A DNA stretch of 64,000 nt from Granulosicoccus sp. (GCA_023301795.1 JALZVU010000042.1:1-64000); one strand, 5' to 3'; positions 18,177 through 29,814 are shown, counted from the stretch's first letter. Numbers and translations: made by a program. Notes: a model not told the origin generated them from the letters alone.

Positions 18177-19289
18177 ATGGCCGAAGTAGAACTGCGTAAT
18201 GCCTATAAGCGCTATGGAGATGTGGAAGTCATTCACGGTGTAGACATGAAGCTTCCTAGTGGCGAGTTTATTGTTTTTGTTGGTCCTTCAGGCTGTGGTA
18301 AATCCACGTTGTTGCGCATGATTGCGGGGCTCGAAGAGATCTCCGAAGGTTCGATCCACATCAAAGGCAGAGATGTCACCAACGTCGAAGCTGTTGATCG
18401 TGGCATCGCGATGGTGTTCCAGTCTTATGCGCTTTATCCACACATGACAGTGGAAGAGAATATGGGGTTCGGTCTGAAAATGGGCGGAGCACCCAAAGAA
18501 GAAGTAAACGAGAAAGTGTCAAAAGCTGCAAAAACCTTGCAGCTTGACAAGCTCCTGGATAGAAAGCCTAAGAATCTCTCTGGTGGTCAGCGACAACGTG
18601 TGGCTATTGGCCGAGCCATTGTGCGCAACCCGGATGTCTTTCTGTTTGATGAGCCTTTATCAAACCTCGATGCAGAATTGCGTGTTGAGATGCGACTGCG
18701 CATTGCCCAGCTGCACAATGAGTTGGAAGCCACGATGATTTACGTAACCCATGATCAGGTCGAGGCGATGACCATGGCTGACAAGATTGTGGTGTTGCGA
18801 GCAGGCCACATTGAACAGATTGGCTCCCCGCTCGAGCTCTACCATCACCCCGATAACTTGTTCGTTGCAGGGTTTATTGGCTCACCGAGAATGAACTTTA
18901 TTGACGTCAAGCTCAAGGAAGGTCATTCAACACATGCTGTTGTAGAGCTTCCCGGTGGTGGTACCGCCACTGTCTCAGTCGATGCATCGCACGCTGTCTC
19001 GGGCACCAGCGCTACCTTGGGTATTCGTCCAGAAGACGCAGGCGGTGAGGAAGGTGATTTTGTGCTCCCTCTTGCAGTGGATGTAGCTGAACGCCTTGGC
19101 GGGTCCACCTTTCTGTATGGTGCATGCGGCGGTATGGAGCATTTTGTCGTGCAGCGCCCGGGCATCGATCCAACCCGTCACGGGGATGCTATCCAGTTGA
19201 ACATTACGGCGAACACGTGCTACCTGTTTGATGCCGATGGCATGGCCTATCAGCGGACCACATCCATAGGAAAACAAACTGCTGCGTAG
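18177..19289 (+). CDS. Sugar ABC transporter ATP-binding protein (UgpC/MsmK type)
   Basis: The start is the ATG at 18177, preceded by a strong AGGAGAGGAG ribosome binding site; the frame opens 45 bases earlier without one. The 370-residue protein has Walker [10 protein letters not shown], the signature [10 protein letters not shown], Walker B VFLFDEP and a C-terminal TOBE/OB domain. It energises a carbohydrate importer from the cytoplasmic face. The only permeases nearby that lack an ATPase are at 7413-9200, so it is the presumed partner. UgpC/MsmK proteins often serve several importers. It is cotranscribed with the IclR-type regulator. Confidence 0.93.
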   Translation: MAEVELRNAYKRYGDVEVIHGVDMKLPSGEFIVFVGPSGCGKSTLLRMIAGLEEISEGSIHIKGRDVTNVEAVDRGIAMVFQSYALYPHMTVEENMGFGLKMGGAPKEEVNEKVSKAAKTLQLDKLLDRKPKNLSGGQRQRVAIGRAIVRNPDVFLFDEPLSNLDAELRVEMRLRIAQLHNELEATMIYVTHDQVEAMTMADKIVVLRAGHIEQIGSPLELYHHPDNLFVAGFIGSPRMNFIDVKLKEGHSTHAVVELPGGGTATVSVDASHAVSGTSATLGIRPEDAGGEEGDFVLPLAVDVAERLGGSTFLYGACGGMEHFVVQRPGIDPTRHGDAIQLNITANTCYLFDADGMAYQRTTSIGKQTAA

Positions 19290-19292
19290 GCA

Positions 19293-19964
19293 CTAGATCA
19301 ACGTAATCAAGTGCGGCTTACGTTGTTCCTGCAAATGAGGGATAGTGTTGAAATCCACTAGCCGTGCCGTGCCTTTCTTTACTTGAAACGTGGTAATCGA
19401 CGAGTTGCGGATGCGCCAGATTGCATCCACGGTATGTTCAAAATCCAGATCCAGCACAGTGGATAAGATGGTGGCAATGACGCCACCAGAGGTAAAGAAC
19501 ACAAACTCCGTATCGTGGGTACCGTTGTGTGACAAAGCCTGCAGCGTGTTCCAGCCACGGGATTTGAAGGTGTTCCAGGATTCAAAATTGTCACTATCAG
19601 CCTCGTGGTCGCGCCAGCGAGCCAGGATGCCCATATAGTCATCAAAGCTCATGGCTTCTGGCTGATAGCCTGCATCCTCTGATGCGAAGTGTGATTCTAT
19701 GATGCGATGGTCATACTCATTGAGTCCTTCGTGCTCTTGTACAGGCGTTACCTGCGCATTGTCGGTCAGGGCTTTGAGTGCAATGCTGGCCGTATCTCGC
19801 TGGCGCACTAGCGAGCCGTGATAGGCCGCATTAGGAGAAAACCCTTGTGATAACCACCAGTTCCCCAGCACACGGCTCTGCTCTTCGCCTGTCGGTGAAA
19901 GCTTGTCATAGTTGTCAGTGCCAGCTGACGCTTGTCCATGTCGTACCAGATGTAGCAGGCTCAT
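19293..19964 (-). CDS. Histidine phosphatase family protein
   Basis: The start is the ATG at 19964, with GGAGAA nine bases upstream and the phosphatase motif immediately following. The 223-residue product begins MSLLHLVRHGQAS; the RHG His is the phospho-acceptor. A later EHEGLNEYD segment supplies the catalytic acid region, and an ESWNTFKSRGWNTL segment follows. Family members act on small phosphoesters or phosphoproteins, and the substrate cannot be told from sequence. It is convergent with the sugar ATPase gene, with stops three bases apart. Confidence 0.85.
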   Translation of the reverse strand: MSLLHLVRHGQASAGTDNYDKLSPTGEEQSRVLGNWWLSQGFSPNAAYHGSLVRQRDTASIALKALTDNAQVTPVQEHEGLNEYDHRIIESHFASEDAGYQPEAMSFDDYMGILARWRDHEADSDNFESWNTFKSRGWNTLQALSHNGTHDTEFVFFTSGGVIATILSTVLDLDFEHTVDAIWRIRNSSITTFQVKKGTARLVDFNTIPHLQEQRKPHLITLI

Positions 19965-20040
19965 ACCAGACGTTCTCCATTGAGATGCGGTCAAGGTTAC
20001 AGGCATGCGGTGCGTTTGTGGTGGATGTCATGCTGCGATA

Positions 20041-21420
20041 CTAGAGCGTATTGCCACCGCGCCATTCTGATTTGAATTCATCCACCAGGCGATAGCTTGT
20101 CGATGTAGAGCGGCGCAAGTTCACCCCGCAATTGCCTGTGTCAATGTAGGTTAGGGCCGTTGACAACAAGGGTTCGGACGCGTCGCCTAACGCTTCTTTT
20201 ACGTCTCCAGTCACAGGGCAATCTGCTGCAATACCCGTGAAATAGTCGCCCACGTCAAGTGCATTGCGTAAATCAATTTCGAGCACATTGCTGACTTTGC
20301 CGCAACCTGCATTCGGGCTGGTGGCATAGGGCTTCCCGCAACTGGTGGAACCCACGGTGATCACCTCCATAAACGGGCGCAAACTGTTGATCACAAGCTC
20401 TGAGGCGGAGCAGGTGTTTGCGCTTTGCAAGACAAACACACGGCTCAATGACAGGCTGTTGAGCATGGACTGAAAGGGAAGACTAACGTTTCTGTTTTGA
20501 TATTTGTCGTTGTAGGCAAATGTGGTGAACACCTCGCCTGCGCGCTCACGTCCCACGGCATAGCTGGCAAGCTCATTTGCCACAGAAATACGGCCACCAC
20601 CGTTAAAGCGCAGGTCAATAACGAGTTCGGTAACATTGGCAGCGTTAAGCGTGGCGAAGGCATCGCTAAGCTCGGCGCTTGAGGTGTTGATAAACTGATA
20701 GAAGTGCAAATAGCCTACGCTGACACCGTTGCGATCGATAACACGGGTGTCGAGTACCGTTTGTAAATTGAAACTCGCTTTTGTCACTGATACTTCTCTG
20801 TCCGATTCGTCATCGCGCGCTATGCCAAGATCAAGCGTTACGATGTCGTCGCCTGCGCCCAGGATATCACTTCGTTCTTCACGCTCGAGTCTGTCGAATT
20901 CCTCAAGAGTAAACCCATTGATGGACAACAGTTGATCACCTCGTTCAACGCCTGCCTGCGCCAGTGGCGAGCCTGGTTCAACTAATGAAAATAACAAGTT
21001 CTCATCCTGATCACGCGCAAAGTTCCAACCGAAGCCAAACGTCTCTCCTTCGCTAAAGAATGCGTTGAAGGTGGTCTCGTCTGTGACATAGCTGAAGGTG
21101 TCGTTAGGCGCTACTCGCAACTGGCTAACCAGTTCCTCCGGAGAGGCGAAATCGGAGACTCTGGCATTGCGATCAACCTGATCGTAAAACAGGTAATAGT
21201 CCCGCAGGGACTCATATGCCCAGCTGTTAACATCAGCCGTTGTGCAGCTGCGGGGCGTGGGTCTGGCTGTCAGCGGCAGTCCAAGATCAATGGCTGCAAT
21301 ATTGCTACCGCCATCCAGTGAATCTCCTGCATCGCTACCGCTTCCGCACCCGTACAGGGTGAGCAATAGCGGCATGCATAAGAGGGCACTTCTTGGTGAT
21401 TTGAAAGTATCGCAAAGCAT
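20041..21420 (-). CDS. S41-family peptidase, lipoprotein
   Basis: The 459-residue protein begins with a lipoprotein signal peptide; the lipobox LYGC places the lipidated Cys at residue 25. A PDZ-like domain spans about residues 125-185 (VEPGSPLAQAGVERGDQLLS). The S41 protease domain follows, with substrate-loop NGGGR near 274-278, likely nucleophile Ser338 in TCSASE and likely base Lys363 in CGKP. The layout matches C-terminal-processing-type proteases of the outer membrane or periplasm. The gene stands alone on the minus strand, divergent from the GGDEF/EAL-like gene. The target protein is unknown. Confidence 0.85.
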   Translation of the reverse strand: MLCDTFKSPRSALLCMPLLLTLYGCGSGSDAGDSLDGGSNIAAIDLGLPLTARPTPRSCTTADVNSWAYESLRDYYLFYDQVDRNARVSDFASPEELVSQLRVAPNDTFSYVTDETTFNAFFSEGETFGFGWNFARDQDENLLFSLVEPGSPLAQAGVERGDQLLSINGFTLEEFDRLEREERSDILGAGDDIVTLDLGIARDDESDREVSVTKASFNLQTVLDTRVIDRNGVSVGYLHFYQFINTSSAELSDAFATLNAANVTELVIDLRFNGGGRISVANELASYAVGRERAGEVFTTFAYNDKYQNRNVSLPFQSMLNSLSLSRVFVLQSANTCSASELVINSLRPFMEVITVGSTSCGKPYATSPNAGCGKVSNVLEIDLRNALDVGDYFTGIAADCPVTGDVKEALGDASEPLLSTALTYIDTGNCGVNLRRSTSTSYRLVDEFKSEWRGGNTL

Positions 21421-21667
21421 GTTAGCTGTTCAATAAAAATTCCGGATTGGCCAAATTGTCATCGGCTGGTGTTCAGGTAAGTCAAGTGTGTGAGTCGCAG
21501 TTTATGCTTTCAAGAGTTTCTGGTTTCTACCGATACCAGTTCTAAGTTCGTCGCTATCGGTTCTTGCCTCTTATGCCATTGGTACCTTTCACTCGCAGCA
21601 ATTCGTCGCCCGGGGCGACAGCTTATCGCTGCACAACTCGTGCTCAGCAGGGATATAGGTGGGTACA

Positions 21668-22987
21668 GTGAGTGATGATGATCGGCGGGATCCTGCCACC
21701 GGACTATTGCACCGGAAGGCCTTTTTAGCTGAGGTTCACGAAGCGCAAAGCTCAATGCCTGAGCGCATGCGTCGAGGGTGTCTGCTGATTTTGCAGTTCC
21801 CCGTTATTCAATCGTTAGTGGCGGCAGGTAGTGACGAGTCTGCAGATGATGCGCTACGACACCTGCTGGCTATCGTGGAGACGCGCGTACGCACCCGCGA
21901 CTCGCTTGGCCGGATATCCCGACATTCTCTGTGTTTACTGCTGAAAGGCTGTAAGGAGCCGGATGCTGTGGTAGTGGCAGATCAGTATGTAGCGCTACTC
22001 AGAAATATTGTCGTTGAGGTAGCGGGGCGCCAGCTCCCTATGGACTTACGCTACCGAATTGTGCCGTTGGATGCTCGCGGTTCCAGGCCACGCCAAGGGG
22101 TATCCCGGATGGTGATGGCACCTCCTGTTGGTGAACAGCCACACCTGTCAAAGCAGATTGATATCGCTGGTAACCGGGTAGATCTGACGAGCAGTAAAGT
22201 AATATCACTCAATGACGCCCGTACTCATCGCCCTGCTGCAGCAAGCGGCCAGTCAACGAACGAGCCTAAAACGTCTGTCATCAGCAAGGTGCTTGAAGTG
22301 GGAGCACGTGACCAGGTTAGTTCGTGGCGCTTACGCCCTGGCATGCTCGTCCAGCGAAAACCCCTGGTCTGTTGTTTCAGGATGCAGCCTGTGGGTGTGG
22401 TGAGTCATTCGGATAAGCTACAGAATAGCGACTCTTTCGCTGCTGTACTAAGAGCATTATCGTTGAGTAACCGCGAAGTCCGTCCAGTGATCGAAAGCCA
22501 GATTATTGTTCCTGTGCGAGCAAGTCAGATAGATGTTGAATTTCCGAAATGGGTGGCCGAAAAGTGCAAAAGCATGCGTATTGCCCCTTCGGATGTCTGC
22601 CTGTCGATCAGTGTGGAAACGCTCTCTGATGATCTTCGCTCTGTTGCACCTGTTTTGCGTGTGCTCAATCGCAACGGGATACGTTTGATGCTAGAGGGCG
22701 TGGGTTCCTCCAGTCAGTTTCGAATGATGAAGAACGTTGCTCAATTTGACTACATTCACATTTCTGGACGCACATTGAACGACTCGCTGATCAAGCACTC
22801 GGTACGCACCGAACTCGAACTGATCGTGACAGAAGCAAAGTTACGCCATTGTGAAATATGTTCAGGAGGTGTGGATTCAGACGCCATCATGAAACACGCC
22901 ATGGATATCGGTATCGAGATTGGGTTTGGTCGTTTATGCGGTGCCAGTGTTGCATTTCCGGAAGAGGTCTGGGTGGATATAAACTAA
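21668..22987 (+). CDS. Degenerate GGDEF/EAL-domain protein, probably catalytically inactive
   Basis: Two GTG starts are possible, at 21659 and 21668. The second, 8 bases after AGGTGG, is chosen, giving about 439 residues. The N-terminal third starts like a GGDEF domain (RDPATGLLHRKAFL), but the GGDEF loop position reads GRISRHSL. The C-terminal third keeps the EAL-fold framework (GIRLMLEGVGSSSQF, FDYIHISGRTL) but lacks the EAL, DDFG-type and ExLxR metal and catalytic residues. It is therefore probably a binding or scaffold protein and not a c-di-GMP enzyme. Between the domains is a ~100-residue low-conservation linker. A FimX-like role is one possibility, without direct support. Confidence 0.65.
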   Translation: MSDDDRRDPATGLLHRKAFLAEVHEAQSSMPERMRRGCLLILQFPVIQSLVAAGSDESADDALRHLLAIVETRVRTRDSLGRISRHSLCLLLKGCKEPDAVVVADQYVALLRNIVVEVAGRQLPMDLRYRIVPLDARGSRPRQGVSRMVMAPPVGEQPHLSKQIDIAGNRVDLTSSKVISLNDARTHRPAAASGQSTNEPKTSVISKVLEVGARDQVSSWRLRPGMLVQRKPLVCCFRMQPVGVVSHSDKLQNSDSFAAVLRALSLSNREVRPVIESQIIVPVRASQIDVEFPKWVAEKCKSMRIAPSDVCLSISVETLSDDLRSVAPVLRVLNRNGIRLMLEGVGSSSQFRMMKNVAQFDYIHISGRTLNDSLIKHSVRTELELIVTEAKLRHCEICSGGVDSDAIMKHAMDIGIEIGFGRLCGASVAFPEEVWVDIN

Positions 22988-23079
22988 ACCCTAGCGTTCT
23001 TATAAGGTAACATTGTGGTTTAGACAGCTCGTTGGTAGGGTACTCAGGCTTTGGGTTGGGATAGGTAACGGATACACGA

Positions 23080-24042
23080 ATGACGAATACTGCATCTGGA
23101 AATATCATGCGGGGAGTAGGGTTGTCGTTACTGGGTTTCGCAACGTTCTCCATGCACGACGCATTGATCAAAAGCATTGAAGGCGTACCAGTTTTTCAGG
23201 TAGTTTTTTTTGTTGTGCTGTTCAGCTTCGTCCCGTTTACACTGTTTTTGGCAGTCGACGGTGCAGAGCGAAGTCTGAGACCCAATTTGCCGGTGCTTAT
23301 CGGTTTGCGATGCCTGTTTTCGGTGATTGGATTGTTGTGCGTTTTCTACGCGTTTGGTCGACTCCCTATGGCCGAGGTGTATTCGCTTTTGTTCGCAGCC
23401 CCTATTCTCATAACCCTGCTGGCCATTCCGATACTCGGTGAACGGGTACGGCTGATACGCTGGTTTGCGATTCTACTGGGTATGCTGGGTGTATTAATCG
23501 TATTGCGCCCCGGGACCACAACATTTTCTGTCGCGCACATGGCCGCCTTGGGCGCTGCAAGTTGCACAGCACTGGTGTCGGTAGTTACACGAAAGATTGG
23601 TTCCAGAGAGCACAGCGTCACCTTGATCATTTACCCCTTGCTAACCAATGTGGTTGTCACGGGAATAGCGACAATTTTTGTTTATGTGCCGATTCCCGGC
23701 GAGGTGTTGTTACGCTTGTGCGGCATTGGTATCCTCAGCGTCATGGGGCAGTCGCTGATGATTCAGGCTTATCGGGCATCGGAGGCACAATTCGTAGCGC
23801 CCATGCAATATAGTCAGATGCTATGGGCAATGCTCTACGGCGCTGTAATCTTTAACGAAACGATCGACCGGACGGTGTTATTGGGGTCCGCAGTCATCGT
23901 GTGTTCGGGGCTTTTGTTCATTTGGCGAGAGCTGATAGCGTCAGTTGGTCAACCAGTGCTGAGTACGCGTAACGTACGGTTGTCTGGCGGGCCTGCCACG
24001 CAGCCGGTCGAGGCGGACAAACATGAACAGCAGGGTAGCTAG
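23080..24042 (+). CDS. EamA/DMT-family transporter
   Basis: The 320-residue integral membrane protein has about ten transmembrane helices in two EamA repeats. The first begins GVGLSLLGFATFSMHDALIK; a conserved GERVRLIRWFAILLGMLGV segment closes repeat one. Drug/metabolite transporters of this kind export small metabolites or amino acids; the substrate cannot be predicted. It is followed after two bases by the DUF3820-like gene, which suggests coexpression. Confidence 0.85.
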   Translation: MTNTASGNIMRGVGLSLLGFATFSMHDALIKSIEGVPVFQVVFFVVLFSFVPFTLFLAVDGAERSLRPNLPVLIGLRCLFSVIGLLCVFYAFGRLPMAEVYSLLFAAPILITLLAIPILGERVRLIRWFAILLGMLGVLIVLRPGTTTFSVAHMAALGAASCTALVSVVTRKIGSREHSVTLIIYPLLTNVVVTGIATIFVYVPIPGEVLLRLCGIGILSVMGQSLMIQAYRASEAQFVAPMQYSQMLWAMLYGAVIFNETIDRTVLLGSAVIVCSGLLFIWRELIASVGQPVLSTRNVRLSGGPATQPVEADKHEQQGS

Positions 24043-24044
24043 TA

Positions 24045-24290
24045 ATGTCAACCACATCCATAGACGATAGCGACATACTGTCGCGCGATGTACTGGAGGC
24101 AGCGGCCATGCCGATGCCCTTCGGGCGTTTTAAGGGCACACGGCTCATTGATCTGCCCGAGCCCTATGTTGTCTGGTTCAAGGGACAAGGCTTTCCGGCA
24201 GGTTTGCTGGGTCAGCGGCTAGCGCTAATGTACGAGATTAAGGTGAACGGACTCGAAAAGCTCATCCGGCCTTTGCTTGGTAGCGAATAA
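24045..24290 (+). CDS. DUF3820-family small protein
   Basis: The 81-residue protein contains the DUF3820 core, MPFGRFKGTRLIDLPEPYVV, followed by a Leu-rich helical tail. The family is sometimes named a quorum-sensing-regulated virulence factor, but its role is undefined in most bacteria, and virulence is not implied here. An AGGGTAG sequence precedes the ATG at 24045. It lies two bases after the EamA transporter and just upstream of the leuA leader. Confidence 0.75.
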   Translation: MSTTSIDDSDILSRDVLEAAAMPMPFGRFKGTRLIDLPEPYVVWFKGQGFPAGLLGQRLALMYEIKVNGLEKLIRPLLGSE

Positions 24291-24304
24291 AACGCTGTTC
24301 GGGG

Positions 24305-24333
24305 TTGACCCGCTTCGCAAGCAAGACTAATCT
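24305..24333 (+). promoter_or_regulatory. Promoter of the leuA leader
   Basis: TTGACC (24305-24310), a 17-base spacer and TAATCT (24328-24333) make a good sigma70 promoter. Transcription would begin near 24340, at or next to the leader ATG at 24341. The leader peptide would then be translated from a leaderless or nearly leaderless RNA, consistent with the absence of a Shine-Dalgarno sequence. Confidence 0.6.
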
Positions 24334-24340
24334 TGTACCC

Positions 24341-24391
24341 ATGAATGCCATCGCGCTCACGCTAGGACTTACCAACCCGGTCTCTTTATAG
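24341..24391 (+). CDS. Candidate leucine leader peptide upstream of leuA
   Basis: A 16-codon frame encodes MNAIALTLGLTNPVSL and ends in TAG. Four of the 16 codons are Leu, and all four are different less-used codons (CTC, CTA, CTT, TTA); Ile and Val are also present. The last codons and the stop lie within a 10-bp hairpin at 24376-24400. This is the arrangement of transcription attenuation, where slow translation at Leu codons under leucine starvation alters RNA folding so that leuA, 226 bases downstream, is transcribed. It is inferred from layout alone. Confidence 0.55.
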   Translation: MNAIALTLGLTNPVSL

Positions 24392-24450
24392 AGAACCGGG
24401 AGATTTGCCGTGCGGCCTTGTTTTCCTTACATCTGACTGATGAACAAGGC
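24376..24450 (+). promoter_or_regulatory. Hairpins of the candidate leuA attenuator
   Basis: The first hairpin pairs CCCGGT-CTCT with AGAG-A-ACCGGG around a TTAT loop (24376-24400), with one bulged A. The second pairs GCCTTGTT (24415-24422) with AACAAGGC (24443-24450) perfectly. A further weak pair, CAAGCC/GGCTTG, lies at 24488-24521. The U-rich TTGTTTTCCTT at 24419-24429 overlaps the second hairpin. Which structure terminates and which prevents it cannot be settled by eye. The rest of the leader to 24616 shows no other gene. Confidence 0.5.
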
Positions 24451-24547
24451 ACGAATCCTAGCCATAGACCCATCGGTCCGAACTTCACAAGCCCAATAGC
24501 CCCATGAATAATTCAGGCTTGGCTGTCATGTTCCAGGACCAAACTAA

Positions 24548-26311
<1,764 letters not shown>

Positions 26312-26364
26312 TGGGCAGGCGACGTCAAGCAGGCAAAAATTGAATCTACAGGGGAAGTAATCCA

Positions 26365-28716
26365 ATGAGTGAAAACAACGACGCGGCTACAAACGCTACT
26401 GATAGCAAGCGTGGCAGTTCCGTCGCCCCTGATTCACTTGCCCAGGCGGCACTGGATTACCATCGGTATCCAGTGCCGGGCAAACTGGAGATCACTGCCA
26501 CCAAAAAAATGGTGAACCAGCGTGATCTTGCGCTGGCCTATTCACCCGGGGTGGCCGTTGCTTGCAAGCACATAGAAGCCAATCCGCTGGAAGCTGCCGA
26601 GCTCACTGCCCGCAGTAACCTGGTAGGTGTCATCACCAACGGCACCGCCGTACTGGGACTCGGTGCGATCGGCGCTTTGGCGTCCAAGCCCGTTATGGAA
26701 GGCAAAGCGGTTTTATTCAAGAAATTTGCGAACGTGGATTGCTTCGATCTGGAACTCGACACCACAGACGTCGATAGATTCTGTGATGCTGTGGAGCTAC
26801 TTGAGCCTACCTTTGGCGGCATCAATCTGGAAGATATAAAAGCGCCAGAGTGTTTCGAAATTGAAAAGCGGCTAAAGGCCCGCATGAACATTCCGGTATT
26901 CCACGATGATCAGCACGGCACAGCCATCGTTGTCGCTGCGGCCATACGCAACGGTCTGCGCGTTGCAGGTAAAGAGCTCAGTGAGGTACATCTTGTGTGT
27001 TCAGGTGCCGGCGCTGCAGCCCTTGCGTGTCTGAACCTACTGGTCTTTATGGGGCTGGACAAAAGCCGAGTTACAGTGTGTGATGAGCACGGCGTATTGT
27101 TTGAGGGACGTAACAATAATATGGACCCTTACAAAGCGGTCTATGCGCGTGAAACTGATGCACGCAAACTCGACGATGTCATTGGCGATGCTGATGTGTT
27201 TCTAGGGTTATCAGCACCCAACGTACTGTCGGGTGAGCAGGTAGCACGCATGGCCAGTTCGCCGTTCATTCTGGCACTTGCCAACCCTGACCCCGAGATT
27301 AGCCCAGACATCGTTCATGCGGTACGCGACGATGCCATCATGGCAACCGGGCGCTCTGACTACCCGAATCAAGTGAACAACGTCTTGTGCTTCCCATTCC
27401 TGTTCCGGGGAGCGCTGGATGTTGGCGCCACCGAAATCAACGGCGCCATGCAAGCAGCAGCTGTTGAGGCCATTTCGGACATTGCCACTAAAGAGGCATC
27501 GGATATTGTATCTGCTGCCTATGGTGGTAAGCCGTTTCGTTTTGGTCGCGACTACCTGATACCCAAGCCGTTTGATCCACGATTGATGATGGAGATCCCG
27601 CAGCGTGTGGCTCAAGCTGCCATGGACAGCGGCGTGGCCACGCGGCCTATTGTCGACTTTGACGCCTATCGTCGCAAGCTACGCAGTTTTGTTTTTCGCT
27701 CTGGTATGGTCATGAAGCCAGTGTTCGAGCAAGCGCAAGCCAGTATGCAACGTGTCATATTGCCTGAGGGCGAATCAGCACGTGTACTCAATGCCGTACA
27801 AATTCTGGTAGACGACGCCATCTGTCATCCTGTTTTATTGGGTAGGCCTGAGATTATCGAAGGCTTGATAGACGATCTGGGGCTTCGATTGGACATGGGT
27901 GAGGGCTTTAGTGTTATTGACCCGGCCAACAATCCCAACTACGAAGAACATCGCGATGCGTATCACGAGATAATGGAGCGTGCTGGCGTGTCCCCTGAGT
28001 ACGCTGGCAATGTGGTTCGCTCAAGGATGACAGCGCTGTCTGCGCTGATGGTTCGGCGTGGTGAGGCTGATGCTCTTGTGTGCGGTACGCAGGGTGCCTT
28101 CGCGCGACATTTAAGGCATCTGAATGAGGTTATTGGTCTGCGTGATGACGTTACAGATGTGTCCGCTTTAACCCTATTGATTCTCGATACCGGCACGGTA
28201 TTTCTCGCCGATACACACGTCACCTTGGAACCTACCGCTGAGGAAATTGCGGAGACGGCCTATATGGGTTCAGCTATCGTTAGTCGTTTTGGTATGGTGC
28301 CTAAGGTGGGATTGCTGTCGCATTCAAATTTTGGAAGCCGTAACAACCCGTCCGCGCAGAAAATGCGCAAAGCACGGGAGCTATTGTCTGATCGCTACCC
28401 CGATCTGGCGGTTGAAGGTGAAATGCACGCCGATGCCGCGCTCTCCGAGGAAACCCGAAATCGAATCTTCCCGAATGCAGCGTTTAAAGGCGGTGCTAAT
28501 TTGTTGATCATGCCCAATCTGGATGCTGCCAACATTACCTACAATATGGTCAAGGTTCTCGGCGATGGTTTGCCGGTTGGCCCCATATTGATGGGACTCA
28601 AGCATCCAGCCCATATCGTCACAGAATCCACAACCGTTAGAGGCATTGTTAATTTGTGTGCTATTGCTGCAGTGGATGCCATTGACTATAAAGCTGCGAG
28701 GATCGCCGAGGGCTAA
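26365..28716 (+). CDS. maeB: NADP-dependent malic enzyme with C-terminal phosphotransacetylase domain
   Basis: The 783-residue protein is the MaeB-type fusion. Residues ~30-440 form the malic enzyme, with [13 protein letters not shown] and the metal-binding [12 protein letters not shown]. Residues ~450-783 match the phosphate acetyltransferase fold, which in known MaeB proteins is regulatory and binds acetyl-CoA and not catalytic. It decarboxylates malate to pyruvate, yielding NADPH, in the cytoplasm. A GGGGAAG site precedes the ATG. The HopJ-like gene follows after two bases. Confidence 0.95.
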   Translation: MSENNDAATNATDSKRGSSVAPDSLAQAALDYHRYPVPGKLEITATKKMVNQRDLALAYSPGVAVACKHIEANPLEAAELTARSNLVGVITNGTAVLGLGAIGALASKPVMEGKAVLFKKFANVDCFDLELDTTDVDRFCDAVELLEPTFGGINLEDIKAPECFEIEKRLKARMNIPVFHDDQHGTAIVVAAAIRNGLRVAGKELSEVHLVCSGAGAAALACLNLLVFMGLDKSRVTVCDEHGVLFEGRNNNMDPYKAVYARETDARKLDDVIGDADVFLGLSAPNVLSGEQVARMASSPFILALANPDPEISPDIVHAVRDDAIMATGRSDYPNQVNNVLCFPFLFRGALDVGATEINGAMQAAAVEAISDIATKEASDIVSAAYGGKPFRFGRDYLIPKPFDPRLMMEIPQRVAQAAMDSGVATRPIVDFDAYRRKLRSFVFRSGMVMKPVFEQAQASMQRVILPEGESARVLNAVQILVDDAICHPVLLGRPEIIEGLIDDLGLRLDMGEGFSVIDPANNPNYEEHRDAYHEIMERAGVSPEYAGNVVRSRMTALSALMVRRGEADALVCGTQGAFARHLRHLNEVIGLRDDVTDVSALTLLILDTGTVFLADTHVTLEPTAEEIAETAYMGSAIVSRFGMVPKVGLLSHSNFGSRNNPSAQKMRKARELLSDRYPDLAVEGEMHADAALSEETRNRIFPNAAFKGGANLLIMPNLDAANITYNMVKVLGDGLPVGPILMGLKHPAHIVTESTTVRGIVNLCAIAAVDAIDYKAARIAEG

Positions 28717-28718
28717 CC

Positions 28719-29069
28719 ATGATGGAACTTGAACTATTTTTAAATCGTCTGGATAACGAGACCGAGAGCATCGAGTTTCCCGATGTTATTGCGTTAATAA
28801 ACAGCCTCTATACGTTCATTCCTACAGGCTTTCGCAATCAGGATATCTACAACGAGGCAGGCCAGAATACCGGGTCTTGCAAGGTGTTTGCGTTTGCGCG
28901 TCTGCACGAGCTCGATGAGTCGCAAACACTGGCATTGTTCGGTGCCTACTATCGGGCAGATGTGCTGCGCACACCCGACGGAGATAGCCATCAGAATATC
29001 CGGCAGTTTATGAAATCCGGTTGGGCGGGTATCGAATTTGATGACGTGCCGCTGCGTGCACGCGCCTAG
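28719..29069 (+). CDS. HopJ-family small protein
   Basis: The 116-residue protein matches the HopJ family: FPDVIALINSLYTFIPTGFR near residues 21-40, followed by GSCKVFAFARLHELDESQTL. A second ATG at 28722 could be the start instead. HopJ was named for a plant-pathogen effector, but related proteins are common in non-pathogens and no secretion system is seen here, so an effector role is not supported. It begins two bases after maeB and probably shares its transcript. Its stop abuts the stop of the convergent DUF445 gene with no base between them. Confidence 0.7.
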   Translation: MMELELFLNRLDNETESIEFPDVIALINSLYTFIPTGFRNQDIYNEAGQNTGSCKVFAFARLHELDESQTLALFGAYYRADVLRTPDGDSHQNIRQFMKSGWAGIEFDDVPLRARA

Positions 29070-29804
29070 TTAACTAAGCTGCACCAAAGCCGCCAGAAGC
29101 CCGATTACACCACCAAACACGCCGCCCCAGACCACTAGCCATCCCAAGTGGCTTTTGATCATGCGCTGCATGATGTCTTTGACCATCTCGGGCGTGAACT
29201 CATCCAGACGCGCCCTTAACAGCGTGTCCAGTTTTTGAACAAAGCGATCACTGCTAGCAGCTTTTGCAATTTGTTCGTTGACCAAGGATTGAACACGCGG
29301 TGAGGCGGCTGCATCGGCAAAGAACTTACCCATACGTTGCTTGAAAGGTTCGCGTAGGGGTTGTAAAGCTTCGTCGCCACCGACCATCGCTAACATTGAA
29401 CCGAAAGAGGACTCTTTGACGGTGGCTACTAGCTGATCGTAAGCCAGGTCCAGATCAATCGCGTCGAGCATCGGTGAGATGTCGATTGCCGGCTCGCTGG
29501 TGGCCTCTTTGGGCGATGCGCTGTTCATCAACCGCTCCACGCTGTCTTTGGCTAGCAGCTCCTGATGCACCATGCGCATGATGCCAGCTTTGAATTCTTC
29601 GAAATGCAACGGGATGACGCCAGAGCCGTACAGGCCTGGTACTCGGTCAAACAACATGTAAACAGCTAGCCAATTGGTTAAGGCGCCGGACAAAGCGAAT
29701 AATCCAATGCTCAACAGCACCGCTTTGTAGGGCTCAGGTGCTGCAAAACTTGCCGCAATAATGGCCAAAGCAATAATATTGGGAACCGTGTTTTTCGTCA
29801 GCAT
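29070..29804 (-). CDS. DUF445-family membrane protein
   Basis: The start is the ATG at 29804 (MLTKNTV), 10 bases after the stop of the methyltransferase gene; the frame opens earlier inside that gene. The 244-residue product has two N-terminal transmembrane helices around residues 5-50. A mostly helical soluble stretch follows, and a C-terminal hydrophobic Gly-rich segment (LVVWGGVFGGVIGLLAALV) ends it. This is the DUF445 layout, and its function is unknown. The close spacing suggests coexpression with the betaine-homocysteine methyltransferase. Confidence 0.75.
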   Translation of the reverse strand: MLTKNTVPNIIALAIIAASFAAPEPYKAVLLSIGLFALSGALTNWLAVYMLFDRVPGLYGSGVIPLHFEEFKAGIMRMVHQELLAKDSVERLMNSASPKEATSEPAIDISPMLDAIDLDLAYDQLVATVKESSFGSMLAMVGGDEALQPLREPFKQRMGKFFADAAASPRVQSLVNEQIAKAASSDRFVQKLDTLLRARLDEFTPEMVKDIMQRMIKSHLGWLVVWGGVFGGVIGLLAALVQLS

Positions 29805-29814
29805 AACGTTTGGT

